Source of the DNA: UBA1447 sp002329225
GTDB lineage: Bacteria; Bacillota; Clostridia; Oscillospirales; Acutalibacteraceae
Reading direction: 5' to 3'
NCBI GenBank assembly: GCA_050946835.1
Contig: JBMNVN010000003.1
Coordinates: 248,001-312,000 of the forward strand
Length of the DNA stretch: 64,000 nucleotides
Part shown: one piece after another, positions 51,010 through 59,123 of the stretch
How positions within the stretch are numbered: position 1 is the stretch's first letter
Layout of the letters: the number at the start of each line of letters is the position of its first letter
Program-made: the position numbers and the translations under genes
The notes under the pieces: generated by a model
Seen by the model: the letters and a program-made list of their open reading frames with translations, nothing else
The model's database searches: none
What the model was told of the DNA's origin: nothing

Positions 51010-54000
51010 TCAATCCGATGCTCTTTTCATCTGCCGCATTTCCATATTTACCCGCCGCTTTGCGTAGTTAAATAAAAACTTCAGCCGGGAGCGTCTGTGA
51101 CCCCATTTGTTGTTCTTTGCGGCAAAGTCCCTTTCGGGAGGAACGGCAAAGTTGATTTCACGCTTTTCAAGGGAGTCATACAGTTCTGTAACCGTAATTG
51201 CCTCCGCCTCCCCGCTCGTTGCGGTGGCGGCCAAAACCACAACAGCCTCATCTTCCGGCAGGGTAAAGTTTTTTGCTCCGGGCGGGATATTAAAAGAATA
51301 CTTAAAGAAGTAAAGCTGTTTGCCGTAAATATCCCCTTCGGGACCGTGGGCATGGGTGGAATTCCAGGCCAAGACAGGCTTTTTTATATAACCCGCTTCA
51401 TTAAGGTTAAACAAATCCCAGGCTCCGACGGCCTCCTCCGCCGAATGAATAACCGTTGTGACGCTTTCACCGTCAATAAAGAACTCCGCCTCCCTGTCCT
51501 CACCGAAAGCGGCGGCAACAAGGTGCAGCCGGTCGCAGCCCTCCGGCAGGCTCAGGCTCTGACCGCGGCAGGCAATGGCGTTTTTCCTCCCCGTACGGCC
51601 GGTTAAAAAACCGATGCCGCCGCAAACAATCTCTTTTGGGAATATTTCTTCAGGCAGAGCAGAATTGCCGGGCAGACAATCTTTTAATGCTTCTCCGTTG
51701 GCAGTCACGGCGTTAAGGTTAAAGGGCAAATCCGTCAGGGGGCGGCAGACTTCCGGTTTATCTTTTTCCTCCGCATCTTTGACGGTCAGCGCAAAAGTTT
51801 TAGGTTCAAAGGCCTTTATGTCAAACACAAGTTCCCCGTCTTCGACTTCAGCCTCACTGCGGGGTTCTTCAGTAGCCCAAACTTCCCGGGCGCTTGATAT
51901 GCCGCCGGCAAAGCGAAGGCGCACGCCCTTTCGGTTCTCACCCTCGCCCTCATTCAGACGGACGATAATTTCATCGGTGTTTTGCGCTTTTTTAATTGCC
52001 CGTATAATAACATTTTCATCACTCAACCCGCAAAGGGAATACTCCGCCCCCAGAACACCGGCGGCAACGGGTACTTTAAAGGCGTTCACGGGCTGAACAA
52101 ACTCCAAAGCCGCCCGCTGAACTCCGTTTTTGCGGGAACCGGGGTGGGAATAAACGGCAAAGGAAAAACGGTTTAGGCCGAAATCCAGCAAATGCTGAGC
52201 GTCTCTGTACGCACCCCGGGGGCTGTGGACAGCCGTCAAACGCAGAGTGTTGTCTGCGGGCTTATCCCAGCCCGTTCTGCTGTCGCTGAATACGGATACG
52301 CCGAATTCCCCGCCGGTATCAGTTATATCCGCCCAATTTACGGCCGGAACCTCGTATAAAGAGGGGCGGCTGTTGCCCCGTTCAATAACGCCCAGCCCCA
52401 AATCGTAACCGGCTTTTTTGTTGGCGGCTGTAAACGGGAATTCCACTTTAAGCAGGCTCCTGTAAGAGCGCCAGTCAACCTCGTTATAAACATCCACTCT
52501 GTCCCCCTGAGTATCAAGGGATATCACCTGCTTAAATGTTGAATCGGCGGCACGGCGCACTACTTCAACCGCCACCCGTGCGGGGCCATTTTCCAAAATC
52601 TTAAATTCGGGTTTTGCCGCAAATTCACGGGGGGCTGCGCTTACCTCTTTGTAGGTAAGTTCCCAGGCGGGGTAAGTTCCCGCACCGTCATAGTCGTGCA
52701 GAGCAAGGCGTATGGGGCCTGAAAGCAGTTCCCTGCCGAGGTTTTTATCAAAAATCTGTTCTATATCCCCGTTGTCATTCAGGGTAACAATATATTTTTC
52801 ATTTTCAAGGCTTTGCGTTGTTACTTTCAGCCCGGTTTCAATTTTGCAGGGCTCGGTGTCCTCCCGTACATCATAAACGGCGGAACCCACGGAGGGCACA
52901 CGGGCAAGGAAGGTTATACACCCGCCCTTTTCTTCCGTCTCTTCCCTTTGCGCCGGAACTTCCTCCCCTTTGGAGTTATAAACCCTGACACGGGCGCCGG
53001 GAGTAAGTTCAGGTAAAACCGCCTGAACCGCAGCGGTCCTTTTGCCCGGGCTTTGAACGGGGTTGTTCACCGCCAATGCGGTACCTTTAACAAAGGAGGT
53101 GTCCATAGCGGAAGCCGTCAAAGCCATGGAACGGCGGTATTCTTCGGCAAATTGGTTGAGCGATAAAATATAGTCGTTCCAGTTGCGCTTACAGCAAACT
53201 TCCGAAGATGTGCCGGTAATATCATCATGGAATTGGTGAGCGACAATGCGCTTCCAAGCCGTATCCAGGGTCTGAGCCGGATAGCCGGACTTTGTTAAAA
53301 CCGTGGCGGTACAGGCCGCCCGCTCCGCAGCGTCCCCTAAAAGTTCTCCTCTGCGGTTTAAGCGTTTGCCGACAGTTCGGGAGGTGTAGCAGCCTACCCC
53401 GTGGTCGGTCATCACCAACTCGTTTGCCCAGACCGGCAGGCGAGCCTTTTGTTCAACGGTTAAAAGAGAATCCATATCCCTGAAAAGCTGATCGGTATGG
53501 GCGGGTATCACATCAACCTTATGGGAAGAATTCACCCTTGCCTCACCGAGAACGGCTTTAACGGATTTTTCACGAGGTGCGCCGCCCCTGTCCCCTATGC
53601 CGTGGAGTACCATGGTAAAGGGCAGGTCATATTTTTTTATATTTGCCCTCAGCCGACGGGCAACGGAGCCTTTTTTGCGCACCTTGGCTAAACTGCGGTT
53701 ATAGTCCCCCACATCCGGTGCGGCATAAACTCCTGCCCCGTCAGGCCCCCGCCACACGCCCAAGTCAAAGGGCACGCCGTAGGCCCCGCTCCACACAAGT
53801 TTTTGTGTAATAAAACCTTTGAGGTTGGAGTGAGCCATTATCGAAGGCAAAGCCCAGCCGAAACCGAAGCAGTCCGGCAGGTAAATATCCTCACTGCGGC
53901 AATCAAATTTATCTTTAAAATAATCTGTTCCGTAAAGTATGTTGCGGAAAAGGGCTTCCGGCGAGGGAATGTTCACATCCCCGTTTTCATAGGCGCTCCC

Positions 54001-54258
54001 CGCCGCATGCCAGCGGCCGGCGGCTATGTATTCCTTCAGCTTTTCAAACAGTTCCGGGTAGTACTCTTCCATCAGTTCATAACGGTAAGCGCCCTCAAAG
54101 CTGAAAACATAATCCGGATACTTTTCCAGCAATTCAAAGTTTTCGGTTAAAGTTTTGGGCAGATAGTCCTGCAGAGTCGTTTCCAGCTCCCAACTCCAGG
54201 ATGTGTCCAGATGCGTGGTTGCCACCGCATAGATACGGGGTTTTACGGGTTCGGGCAT
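51010..54258 (-). CDS. Glycoside hydrolase family 38 alpha-mannosidase
   Basis: This large (1082 residues) cytoplasmic enzyme has the GH38 catalytic barrel at the N-terminus: His16 and Asp18 in Thr-His-Leu-Asp-Thr-Ser-Trp-Ser-Trp bind zinc, Asp129 in Leu-Pro-Asp-Cys-Phe-Gly-Phe-Gly is the nucleophile, and the Gln-Phe-His-Asp-Asp-Ile-Thr-Gly motif near residue 350 is typical. A helical middle domain and several beta domains follow. It removes alpha-mannose from oligosaccharides, such as those of yeast mannans or host N-glycans. No signal peptide is present, which implies uptake of the substrate. AGGAGG precedes the ATG. The ECF S-component gene lies 93 bases upstream on the same strand. Confidence 0.9.
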   Translation of the reverse strand: MPEPVKPRIYAVATTHLDTSWSWELETTLQDYLPKTLTENFELLEKYPDYVFSFEGAYRYELMEEYYPELFEKLKEYIAAGRWHAAGSAYENGDVNIPSPEALFRNILYGTDYFKDKFDCRSEDIYLPDCFGFGWALPSIMAHSNLKGFITQKLVWSGAYGVPFDLGVWRGPDGAGVYAAPDVGDYNRSLAKVRKKGSVARRLRANIKKYDLPFTMVLHGIGDRGGAPREKSVKAVLGEARVNSSHKVDVIPAHTDQLFRDMDSLLTVEQKARLPVWANELVMTDHGVGCYTSRTVGKRLNRRGELLGDAAERAACTATVLTKSGYPAQTLDTAWKRIVAHQFHDDITGTSSEVCCKRNWNDYILSLNQFAEEYRRSMALTASAMDTSFVKGTALAVNNPVQSPGKRTAAVQAVLPELTPGARVRVYNSKGEEVPAQREETEEKGGCITFLARVPSVGSAVYDVREDTEPCKIETGLKVTTQSLENEKYIVTLNDNGDIEQIFDKNLGRELLSGPIRLALHDYDGAGTYPAWELTYKEVSAAPREFAAKPEFKILENGPARVAVEVVRRAADSTFKQVISLDTQGDRVDVYNEVDWRSYRSLLKVEFPFTAANKKAGYDLGLGVIERGNSRPSLYEVPAVNWADITDTGGEFGVSVFSDSRTGWDKPADNTLRLTAVHSPRGAYRDAQHLLDFGLNRFSFAVYSHPGSRKNGVQRAALEFVQPVNAFKVPVAAGVLGAEYSLCGLSDENVIIRAIKKAQNTDEIIVRLNEGEGENRKGVRLRFAGGISSAREVWATEEPRSEAEVEDGELVFDIKAFEPKTFALTVKDAEEKDKPEVCRPLTDLPFNLNAVTANGEALKDCLPGNSALPEEIFPKEIVCGGIGFLTGRTGRKNAIACRGQSLSLPEGCDRLHLVAAAFGEDREAEFFIDGESVTTVIHSAEEAVGAWDLFNLNEAGYIKKPVLAWNSTHAHGPEGDIYGKQLYFFKYSFNIPPGAKNFTLPEDEAVVVLAATATSGEAEAITVTELYDSLEKREINFAVPPERDFAAKNNKWGHRRSRLKFLFNYAKRRVNMEMRQMKRASD

Positions 54259-54351
54259 GGTTCCTCCTTTTAAACACGGGGAAGCGGACGTATATTTACG
54301 CCCGATAAGCTTATCCGTTGCCGACTGCAGGTATAAATCAAAAGGGCGAAT

Positions 54352-54894
54352 TTATTCCCCCAAACGCCTCGGTTTTTTTATAAGCCTCGCCTTTTGCAGA
54401 GCCAATATCAGTATGGGTATAAGCACCAACTGAATGGCTATTCCCGGCCAGGCTCTGACAAACATCGCCGTCATCCACACTTTTAGTGAATAACCCTCCA
54501 CCTTGAAAACCAGGGCGCTGAGCAAGCCGTAAACCACACGGCCGCTGAGCATCGCCCCGATGAGGGAAAGATAAATATCCAGAGGCCTTATGTTTGTTTT
54601 TATCAAAGTGTAAAGCGCACCCGCCACAAGGCCGTAAACAGCAAGTTCGCACATCATTGAGGGCAAAATGGCGGCGGGGGGCATACCCGTGAGCAGAAAA
54701 GAAAGCAGGGGTGTCAGCAGACCGCATTCCAGACCGTATTGCATACCGCAGACAAGGCCGCAAACCAAAACGGGGATATGCATGGGCAAAAATATTCTGC
54801 CTCCGTCAGGCAGAGAGTGGAAGATAATCGGTAAAACAACCCCTACCGCTATACAAAGGGCGGTAATTGCCATTTTTAATGTCTTCTGACGCAT
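54352..54894 (-). CDS. ECF transporter S component (substrate unknown)
   Basis: This 180-residue protein has about six membrane spans. The Leu-Pro-Met-His-Ile-Pro-Val-Leu-Val-Cys-Gly segment after the first long loop and the Ser-Phe-Leu-Leu-Thr-Gly-Met-Pro-Pro stretch are characteristic of S components of energy-coupling factor importers. Arg-Xxx-Xxx-Tyr (Gly-Arg-Val-Val-Tyr) in the fourth span fits the family. It binds a vitamin or similar nutrient and works with shared EcfA/EcfT proteins, not encoded here. I start at the ATG 54894, behind AAGGAG. No riboswitch is recognised upstream, so the substrate cannot be inferred. Confidence 0.8.
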   Translation of the reverse strand: MRQKTLKMAITALCIAVGVVLPIIFHSLPDGGRIFLPMHIPVLVCGLVCGMQYGLECGLLTPLLSFLLTGMPPAAILPSMMCELAVYGLVAGALYTLIKTNIRPLDIYLSLIGAMLSGRVVYGLLSALVFKVEGYSLKVWMTAMFVRAWPGIAIQLVLIPILILALQKARLIKKPRRLGE

Positions 54895-55248
54895 TTTAAT
54901 TCTCCTTTTCAACAATTTGTAATCATTGTACACTAAAGGGCATTCTTTTTAAAGGGTATAAAAGTGTTTGGCCGACTTGTTTTACCCGTTCCGCTCTTTT
55001 AGAGTTACGGCGGCAATGTATTGCAAAATAAATCCCCTACGGGAGCATTTAACCGTCGGTTTGTAATTGACAAATTGCAGCCGATACAATAATATTATTA
55101 CACCCTTTGCAGAGTTTTAAAACGCCTCCGAATCCGACAGGCGCTGAAACATTCGGCTTAAATCTACCGGTCAAAAAATATATTGAAAGAGGTGCAGGCG
55201 TAGCTTTAATGCGGAATGACCGGCAACCGCAAAAGCACGCAAGATAAT
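54895..55248. other. Divergent intergenic region of 354 bases
   Basis: Holds the promoter of the glutaredoxin gene (55067-55095) and presumably one for the ECF S gene on the minus strand. A leader of about 150 bases precedes the glutaredoxin start; I cannot match it to a riboswitch class. Nothing else is evident. Confidence 0.5.
55067..55095 (+). promoter_or_regulatory. Promoter of the glutaredoxin-thioredoxin reductase operon
   Basis: TTGACA (55067-55072) and TAATAT (55090-55095) with a 17-base spacer. Confidence 0.6.
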
Positions 55249-55479
55249 ATGAAAGTAACGGTTTATACAACGAACAGCTGCCCGAACTGCGTTGCCGCAA
55301 AAGAGTTCCTTAAAGCAAATTCGGTGGAGTTTACCGAAAAAAATGTGGAGCAGGACAGGCAGGCCGCCAAAGAGATGATTATCCGTTCCGGCCAGAGAAC
55401 CGTCCCCGTCATTGACATAGACGGCGCCATAGTGCGGGGCTTTGACCAGGATAAACTTGAAGAACTCCTCGGCCTTTAA
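55249..55479 (+). CDS. Glutaredoxin-like thiol-redox protein
   Basis: The 76-residue protein has the glutaredoxin fold. The redox pair is Cys11-Pro-Asn-Cys14, the cis-Pro motif is Thr-Val-Pro-Val, and Gly-Phe-Asp follows near residue 65. The domain begins at Met-Lys-Val-Thr-Val-Tyr, so I prefer the ATG at 55249 although the site before it is weak; an in-frame ATG at 55216 would add 11 residues outside the fold. Next to a thioredoxin-reductase gene 29 bases downstream, it may be reduced by that flavoprotein, as in NrdH-type or clostridial redoxin systems. Confidence 0.88.
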   Translation: MKVTVYTTNSCPNCVAAKEFLKANSVEFTEKNVEQDRQAAKEMIIRSGQRTVPVIDIDGAIVRGFDQDKLEELLGL

Positions 55480-55508
55480 ACCGCCCCTTCAACACAAAGG
55501 AAGATTAT

Positions 55509-56441
55509 ATGGAAAAACCGATTTTTGAACCCCGGCTGCTCATTTTGGGCGGAGGCCCCGCAGGGCTGACGGCGGCAATCTATGCCGCCAGGGCAAACCT
55601 GGATGTTACTCTGCTTGAAACGGTACTCCCCGGGGGGCAGATGAGGGACACAAACGCCATAGAAAACTATCCCGGCTTTAAGAGCATTGACGGGCCGGAT
55701 TTGTCCGCCCTCATGGCGGAACAGGCCAAGGAGCTGGGCGCTGAAGTTATCAATTTCAGCCGGATTTCGGGGCTTTCCCTCGAAACCGGCAATATGTTTG
55801 CAGAAACCAAAAAGGCGGTTTATAAACCGGCGGCAATTATTATAGCCACGGGAGCCGCCCCTAAGCTTCTGCCCATACCGAATGAGGCCGCATTCCACGG
55901 CAACGGTATTCATTATTGCGCCACCTGTGACGGCGCAATGTACGGCGGCGCCGCAGTTGGTGTAGTGGGCGGAGGCGATGCCGCTCTGGAAGAAGCGCTG
56001 TTTTTAACCAACTATGCAACAAAGGTTGTTATCATAAGGCGTTATGACTACTTCAGAGGCGCTGCCGCCACCCTGGATAAGGTGTTGGCTAACCCCAGAA
56101 TAGAGATTTTGTACAACAGGGATTTGATTGATGTAGAGGGGGAAGAAGCCCTAACTGCGGCCCTTGTTAAGAACACCGAAACCGGCGAAGAAGAGCGCAT
56201 TGAGCTTTCCGCCATATTCGCCTCTATCGGCACGGAGCCGAGAACTCAACTGTTTAAAGACAGCCTGACTCTTGACGACTTCGGCTACATTGTAACCGAT
56301 GAAGGTATGCGCACCTCCCTCCCCGGCGTTTTTGCCGCAGGGGATGTACGGCAAAAGGCGGTAAGGCAGATTACCACCGCCGTAGCGGACGGCACAATCG
56401 CCGCCCTGAATGCCGAAAAATATATCCGGCAAGGGATTTAG
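55509..56441 (+). CDS. trxB: Thioredoxin reductase-like flavoprotein
   Basis: The 310-residue enzyme has the full layout of low-molecular-weight thioredoxin reductases: FAD-binding Gly-Gly-Gly-Pro-Ala-Gly at 14-19, redox pair Cys137-Ala-Thr-Cys140, second dinucleotide motif Gly-Gly-Gly-Asp-Ala-Ala at 154-159, and the FAD motif Phe-Ala-Ala-Gly-Asp-Val near 275. The Arg-Arg pair at 177-178 fits NADPH binding. It passes electrons from NAD(P)H or another donor to a disulfide protein, most likely the glutaredoxin encoded just upstream. A strong hairpin closes the operon. Confidence 0.92.
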   Translation: MEKPIFEPRLLILGGGPAGLTAAIYAARANLDVTLLETVLPGGQMRDTNAIENYPGFKSIDGPDLSALMAEQAKELGAEVINFSRISGLSLETGNMFAETKKAVYKPAAIIIATGAAPKLLPIPNEAAFHGNGIHYCATCDGAMYGGAAVGVVGGGDAALEEALFLTNYATKVVIIRRYDYFRGAAATLDKVLANPRIEILYNRDLIDVEGEEALTAALVKNTETGEEERIELSAIFASIGTEPRTQLFKDSLTLDDFGYIVTDEGMRTSLPGVFAAGDVRQKAVRQITTAVADGTIAALNAEKYIRQGI

Positions 56442-56478
56442 CAGGTTCATTTTCTCCTTAATGTGCAATACGTTTTTC

Positions 56479-56517
56479 ACGGGGCGATGCGGACATCGCC
56501 CCGTCGTTTTGTTTTTT
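56479..56517 (+). terminator. Terminator after the thioredoxin reductase gene (also a dispersed palindrome)
   Basis: ACGGGGCGATG (56479-56489) and CATCGCCCCGT (56494-56504) form a perfect 11-bp stem with a CGGA loop, followed by CGTTTTGTTTTTT. Related palindromes occur at 58130-58171 and 58277-58300. Confidence 0.8.
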
Positions 56518-56560
56518 CGTGTAAATCCCCCGCAGCTGACAATATTCATGCTTTAATATA

Positions 56561-56589
56561 TTGACAAAAACAGAAATATAGGTTATATA
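56561..56589 (+). promoter_or_regulatory. Promoter of the DUF234 ATPase gene
   Basis: TTGACA (56561-56566) and TATATA (56584-56589) with a 17-base spacer. Confidence 0.6.
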
Positions 56590-56603
56590 TTTATTGTAAA
56601 CAC

Positions 56604-56630
56604 AAGTATATTAATCGTAAGTATACTAAT
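56604..56630 (+). repeat. Direct repeats downstream of the DUF234 ATPase promoter
   Basis: AAGTATATTAAT (56604-56615) and AAGTATACTAAT (56619-56630) differ at one base and lie 15 bases apart, between the promoter and the start codon. They may be operator half-sites. Confidence 0.5.
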
Positions 56631-56662
56631 TTGTTTGCAATAAACTGTCGGGAGGATTTGTC

Positions 56663-58099
56663 ATGTTTATCGGCAGAGAAAATGAACTTAGGGAATTGCA
56701 GGAGGCTTATGACAGCGATACTTTTCAATGCGCAGTAATATATGGACGCCGCCGCATAGGTAAAACCTATTTAATTTCACGCTTTATTGCGGATAAACCG
56801 GCAATCTTTTTTACAGCGCAAGAGGCAAACGACACAATCAATCTTACCATGTTCTCTGAAAAGGTACTGGACTTTTTCAACATGAGCGGGAGCGGAATCG
56901 CATTCAGGGATTGGAACGCCGTTTTCTCCTTTCTGGCGCAAAAGGTGCAGAATGAAAGGCTTGTGCTTGCATTCGATGAGTTCCCTTATGCGTGCAACGC
57001 AAATAAGGGGCTTCGCTCTGTTTTGCAAAATGCAATTGACCATCAGTTCAGAAACGGAAAGTTGTTCTTAATCCTCTGCGGCAGCCATGTCTCATTTATG
57101 GAAAGAGAAGTATTAGGCACAAAAAGCCCGCTGTTTGGCCGCCGTACAATGCAGTTGCGCTTAACCGGTTTTGATTATTACGACTCCGCCTTAATGCTGA
57201 ACGAATTTTCCTATGAGGACAAAGTCGGATTTTTTGCCTGCATTGGCGGAACACCCCATTACCTTGCACAAATAAACCCGAAGCTGTCCTTCGCCGACAA
57301 TATAAAACGGCTTTACTTTCGCAGTTCCGGTTATCTGTACAGCGAACCTTTTATGCTTTTACAGCAGGAGATGCGGGAACCTGCAACTTATAATTCGATT
57401 ATCGCATCAATAGCATCGGGGGCAACCCGCTTAAATGACATTGTTTTAAAAACCGGCGAAGAAAGAATGAAGATATCAAAATACATCAGAGTGTTAGTCG
57501 ATATGAAAATAATCGACCGCACCTTACCCTTTGGTGAAGAACCCGGTAAAAGCCGAAAAGGCGTTTACCGGATTACGGATAATTGTTATCGATTCTGGTA
57601 CCGCTTTGTTTTCGGAAATCAAGCGGAAATTGATTCCGGAATCGGAGCCGCATTGGCGGATAAAACGGTTTTCGGCGAAGCATTGGCAAGTTTCATCGGT
57701 AAACCCGCATTTGAACAGATTTGCCTGCAGTACCTTATGCGCCTTAACAAAGAACAAAAACTGCCGTTCCTTGCCACTTCTTTCGGAAAGTGGTGGGGTA
57801 CCGACAACCAAAAACGGGAAGAAACCGATATTGATATTGTTGTGGGCGATAAAACCGGAAAAAAAGCAATTTTAGGCGAATGCAAATGGCGTAAGGAAAA
57901 AGTATCAAAGGCGGATATGGAAAACTTTATGAAAAAAGATTATTTGCTCCCGAATTTTACAAACAGATATTATCTGTTCTTTTCAAAAAGCGGCTACAAT
58001 CAAGGGGCAAAAGAGTTGGCAAAAAATTACGACAGGCTATTGTTGTTAGAGTTAAAGGACCTGTTCGACATATCCAATCCCTTTGAAAAAATCACATAA
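56663..58099 (+). CDS. AAA ATPase with DUF234 domain
   Basis: The 478-residue protein starts Met-Phe-Ile-Gly-Arg-Glu-Asn-Glu-Leu, typical of the ATPase_2/archaeal STAND-like ATPases. Walker A is Tyr-Gly-Arg-Arg-Arg-Ile-Gly-Lys-Thr near residues 26-34 and Walker B is Leu-Ala-Phe-Asp-Glu-Phe-Pro-Tyr near 102-109, then Cys-Gly-Ser-His-Val. After a winged-helix region (about 250-330), the C-terminal DUF234 part ends in Asp-Ile-Asp-Ile-Val-Val and Gly-Glu-Cys-Lys-Trp-Arg, a PD-(D/E)xK-like pattern. Function is unknown in bacteria. GGGAGG precedes the ATG. It is monocistronic and flanked by dispersed palindromes. Confidence 0.88.
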   Translation: MFIGRENELRELQEAYDSDTFQCAVIYGRRRIGKTYLISRFIADKPAIFFTAQEANDTINLTMFSEKVLDFFNMSGSGIAFRDWNAVFSFLAQKVQNERLVLAFDEFPYACNANKGLRSVLQNAIDHQFRNGKLFLILCGSHVSFMEREVLGTKSPLFGRRTMQLRLTGFDYYDSALMLNEFSYEDKVGFFACIGGTPHYLAQINPKLSFADNIKRLYFRSSGYLYSEPFMLLQQEMREPATYNSIIASIASGATRLNDIVLKTGEERMKISKYIRVLVDMKIIDRTLPFGEEPGKSRKGVYRITDNCYRFWYRFVFGNQAEIDSGIGAALADKTVFGEALASFIGKPAFEQICLQYLMRLNKEQKLPFLATSFGKWWGTDNQKREETDIDIVVGDKTGKKAILGECKWRKEKVSKADMENFMKKDYLLPNFTNRYYLFFSKSGYNQGAKELAKNYDRLLLLELKDLFDISNPFEKIT

Positions 58100-58129
58100 C
58101 CGGTACCGGTTTACATACCTGATTATCAC

Positions 58130-58171
58130 GGGACGATGCGTGGTTTTTCGGGACGATGTAGGCATCGTCCC
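58130..58171. repeat. REP-like palindromic repeat
   Basis: A half-copy GGGACGATG (58130-58138) is followed by a full palindrome GGGACGATG-TAGG-CATCGTCCC (58150-58171). Its arms are like those of the hairpin at 56479. Confidence 0.65.
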
Positions 58172-58276
58172 CTACGGGGTATGTGTAATTTTTTGCCATA
58201 TTCTGCTCGGCAAGCTGCAACTTCCGGTAAGAGTTTATATGAGCAAAACAAATAACCGTTTTTTGCCTGTCATGTA

Positions 58277-58300
58277 GGGTACAATGTCTACATCGCCCCG
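58277..58300. repeat. Degenerate copy of the REP-like palindrome
   Basis: AGGGTACAATG, a TCTA loop and CATCGCCCCG resemble the repeat at 58150 with mismatches in the left arm. Confidence 0.5.
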
Positions 58301-58369
58301 CTTTTAAAAATATCGCTCGTATTCCCGCAAACTTCCCGCAAACTTTTGTTATTTTCCCTGCGGGTGTTG

Positions 58370-58398
58370 TTGCACCCTTTTGTGTTTTATGGTATTAT
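58370..58398 (+). promoter_or_regulatory. Promoter of the L25 gene
   Basis: TTGCAC (58370-58375) and TATTAT (58393-58398) with a 17-base spacer, 57 bases before the ATG. Confidence 0.5.
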
Positions 58399-58454
58399 AC
58401 ATCCGTTAATTTTACAAACGGCAACGGTTCACCCTCTGCCGGAAGGAGCAGTTT

Positions 58455-59078
58455 ATGGAAAATATTCTTGTAGCACAGCCCAGAGATGCTAAAGCTAAGG
58501 GCAAACAACTCAGACGAAACGGCCTTATTCCCGCCGTATTGTTCGGCAAACATATGGAAGAATCCCTTCTTGTTCAGATTGAAAAACCCCGTTTGGATCA
58601 GTTTTTGGTAGACAACAAGGTGGGTGCAACACTGACACTTAAAGTGGGCAAGAAGGAATATCCGGCCCTTGTTAAAGACATAACCTACACTCCCCTTCTC
58701 AGGGATGTGGAGCATTTGAGCCTGCAGGCCCTCACCGCCGGTGAAAAAGTCACCAGTGAGTTCCACATTCACCTGCACAACCGCGCCAAGGTTGACGGCA
58801 TTGTTCAGCAGCAACTGAGCATGGTCGCTTACAGAGCACTGCCCAGGCACCTGTTTGACACCGTTGATGTGGAACTTGAAGGCAAGGTCCCCGGCGACAG
58901 TGCGGTTCTTGGCGATTTGGACTTTGTAAACAACCCCGACATTGAAATCCTCACCCCGCTGGACACCCCCGTCTACTCCATTGCTCACCGCAAACTTGCG
59001 GTAGAAGAAGAGGAAGAGACGACAGAAGAAGGCGCCGCATTGGACTCCGATGCCGCATCGGAAGCAGAGGAAGAATAA
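58455..59078 (+). CDS. rplY: Ribosomal protein L25/general stress protein Ctc
   Basis: The 207-residue protein is the long (TL5/Ctc) form of bL25. The N-terminal 5S rRNA-binding domain is recognisable from Lys-Gln-Leu-Arg-Arg-Asn-Gly-Leu-Ile-Pro-Ala-Val-Leu-Phe-Gly near residues 18-32, and the beta C-terminal domain with Asp-Ile-Glu-Ile-Leu-Thr-Pro near 157 follows. A Glu-rich tail of about 25 residues closes it. It binds 5S rRNA in the large ribosomal subunit; in Bacillus this form is stress-induced. AAGGAG precedes the ATG. No pth gene follows here, although that neighbour is frequent. Confidence 0.92.
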   Translation: MENILVAQPRDAKAKGKQLRRNGLIPAVLFGKHMEESLLVQIEKPRLDQFLVDNKVGATLTLKVGKKEYPALVKDITYTPLLRDVEHLSLQALTAGEKVTSEFHIHLHNRAKVDGIVQQQLSMVAYRALPRHLFDTVDVELEGKVPGDSAVLGDLDFVNNPDIEILTPLDTPVYSIAHRKLAVEEEEETTEEGAALDSDAASEAEEE

Positions 59079-59095
59079 ACCTTATAAAGAACGAA

Positions 59096-59123
59096 CCCCG
59101 CGCCAAAAGCGCGGGGCTTTTTT
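59096..59123. terminator. Terminator of the L25 gene
   Basis: CCCCGCGC (59096-59103) and GCGCGGGG (59109-59116) form a perfect stem with a CAAAA loop, followed by CTTTTTTT. It lies directly at the end of the convergent SUKH gene. Confidence 0.88.

Noticed and set aside
55096..55248. Leader of the glutaredoxin gene considered as a lysine, c-di-GMP, TPP or cobalamin riboswitch.
   Set aside because: None of the conserved core elements of these classes could be found by eye.
58324..58345. Direct repeat of CCCGCAAACTT, twice in a row upstream of the L25 gene.
   Set aside because: Only two short units without relation to a promoter or hairpin; probably chance or a minor slippage product.
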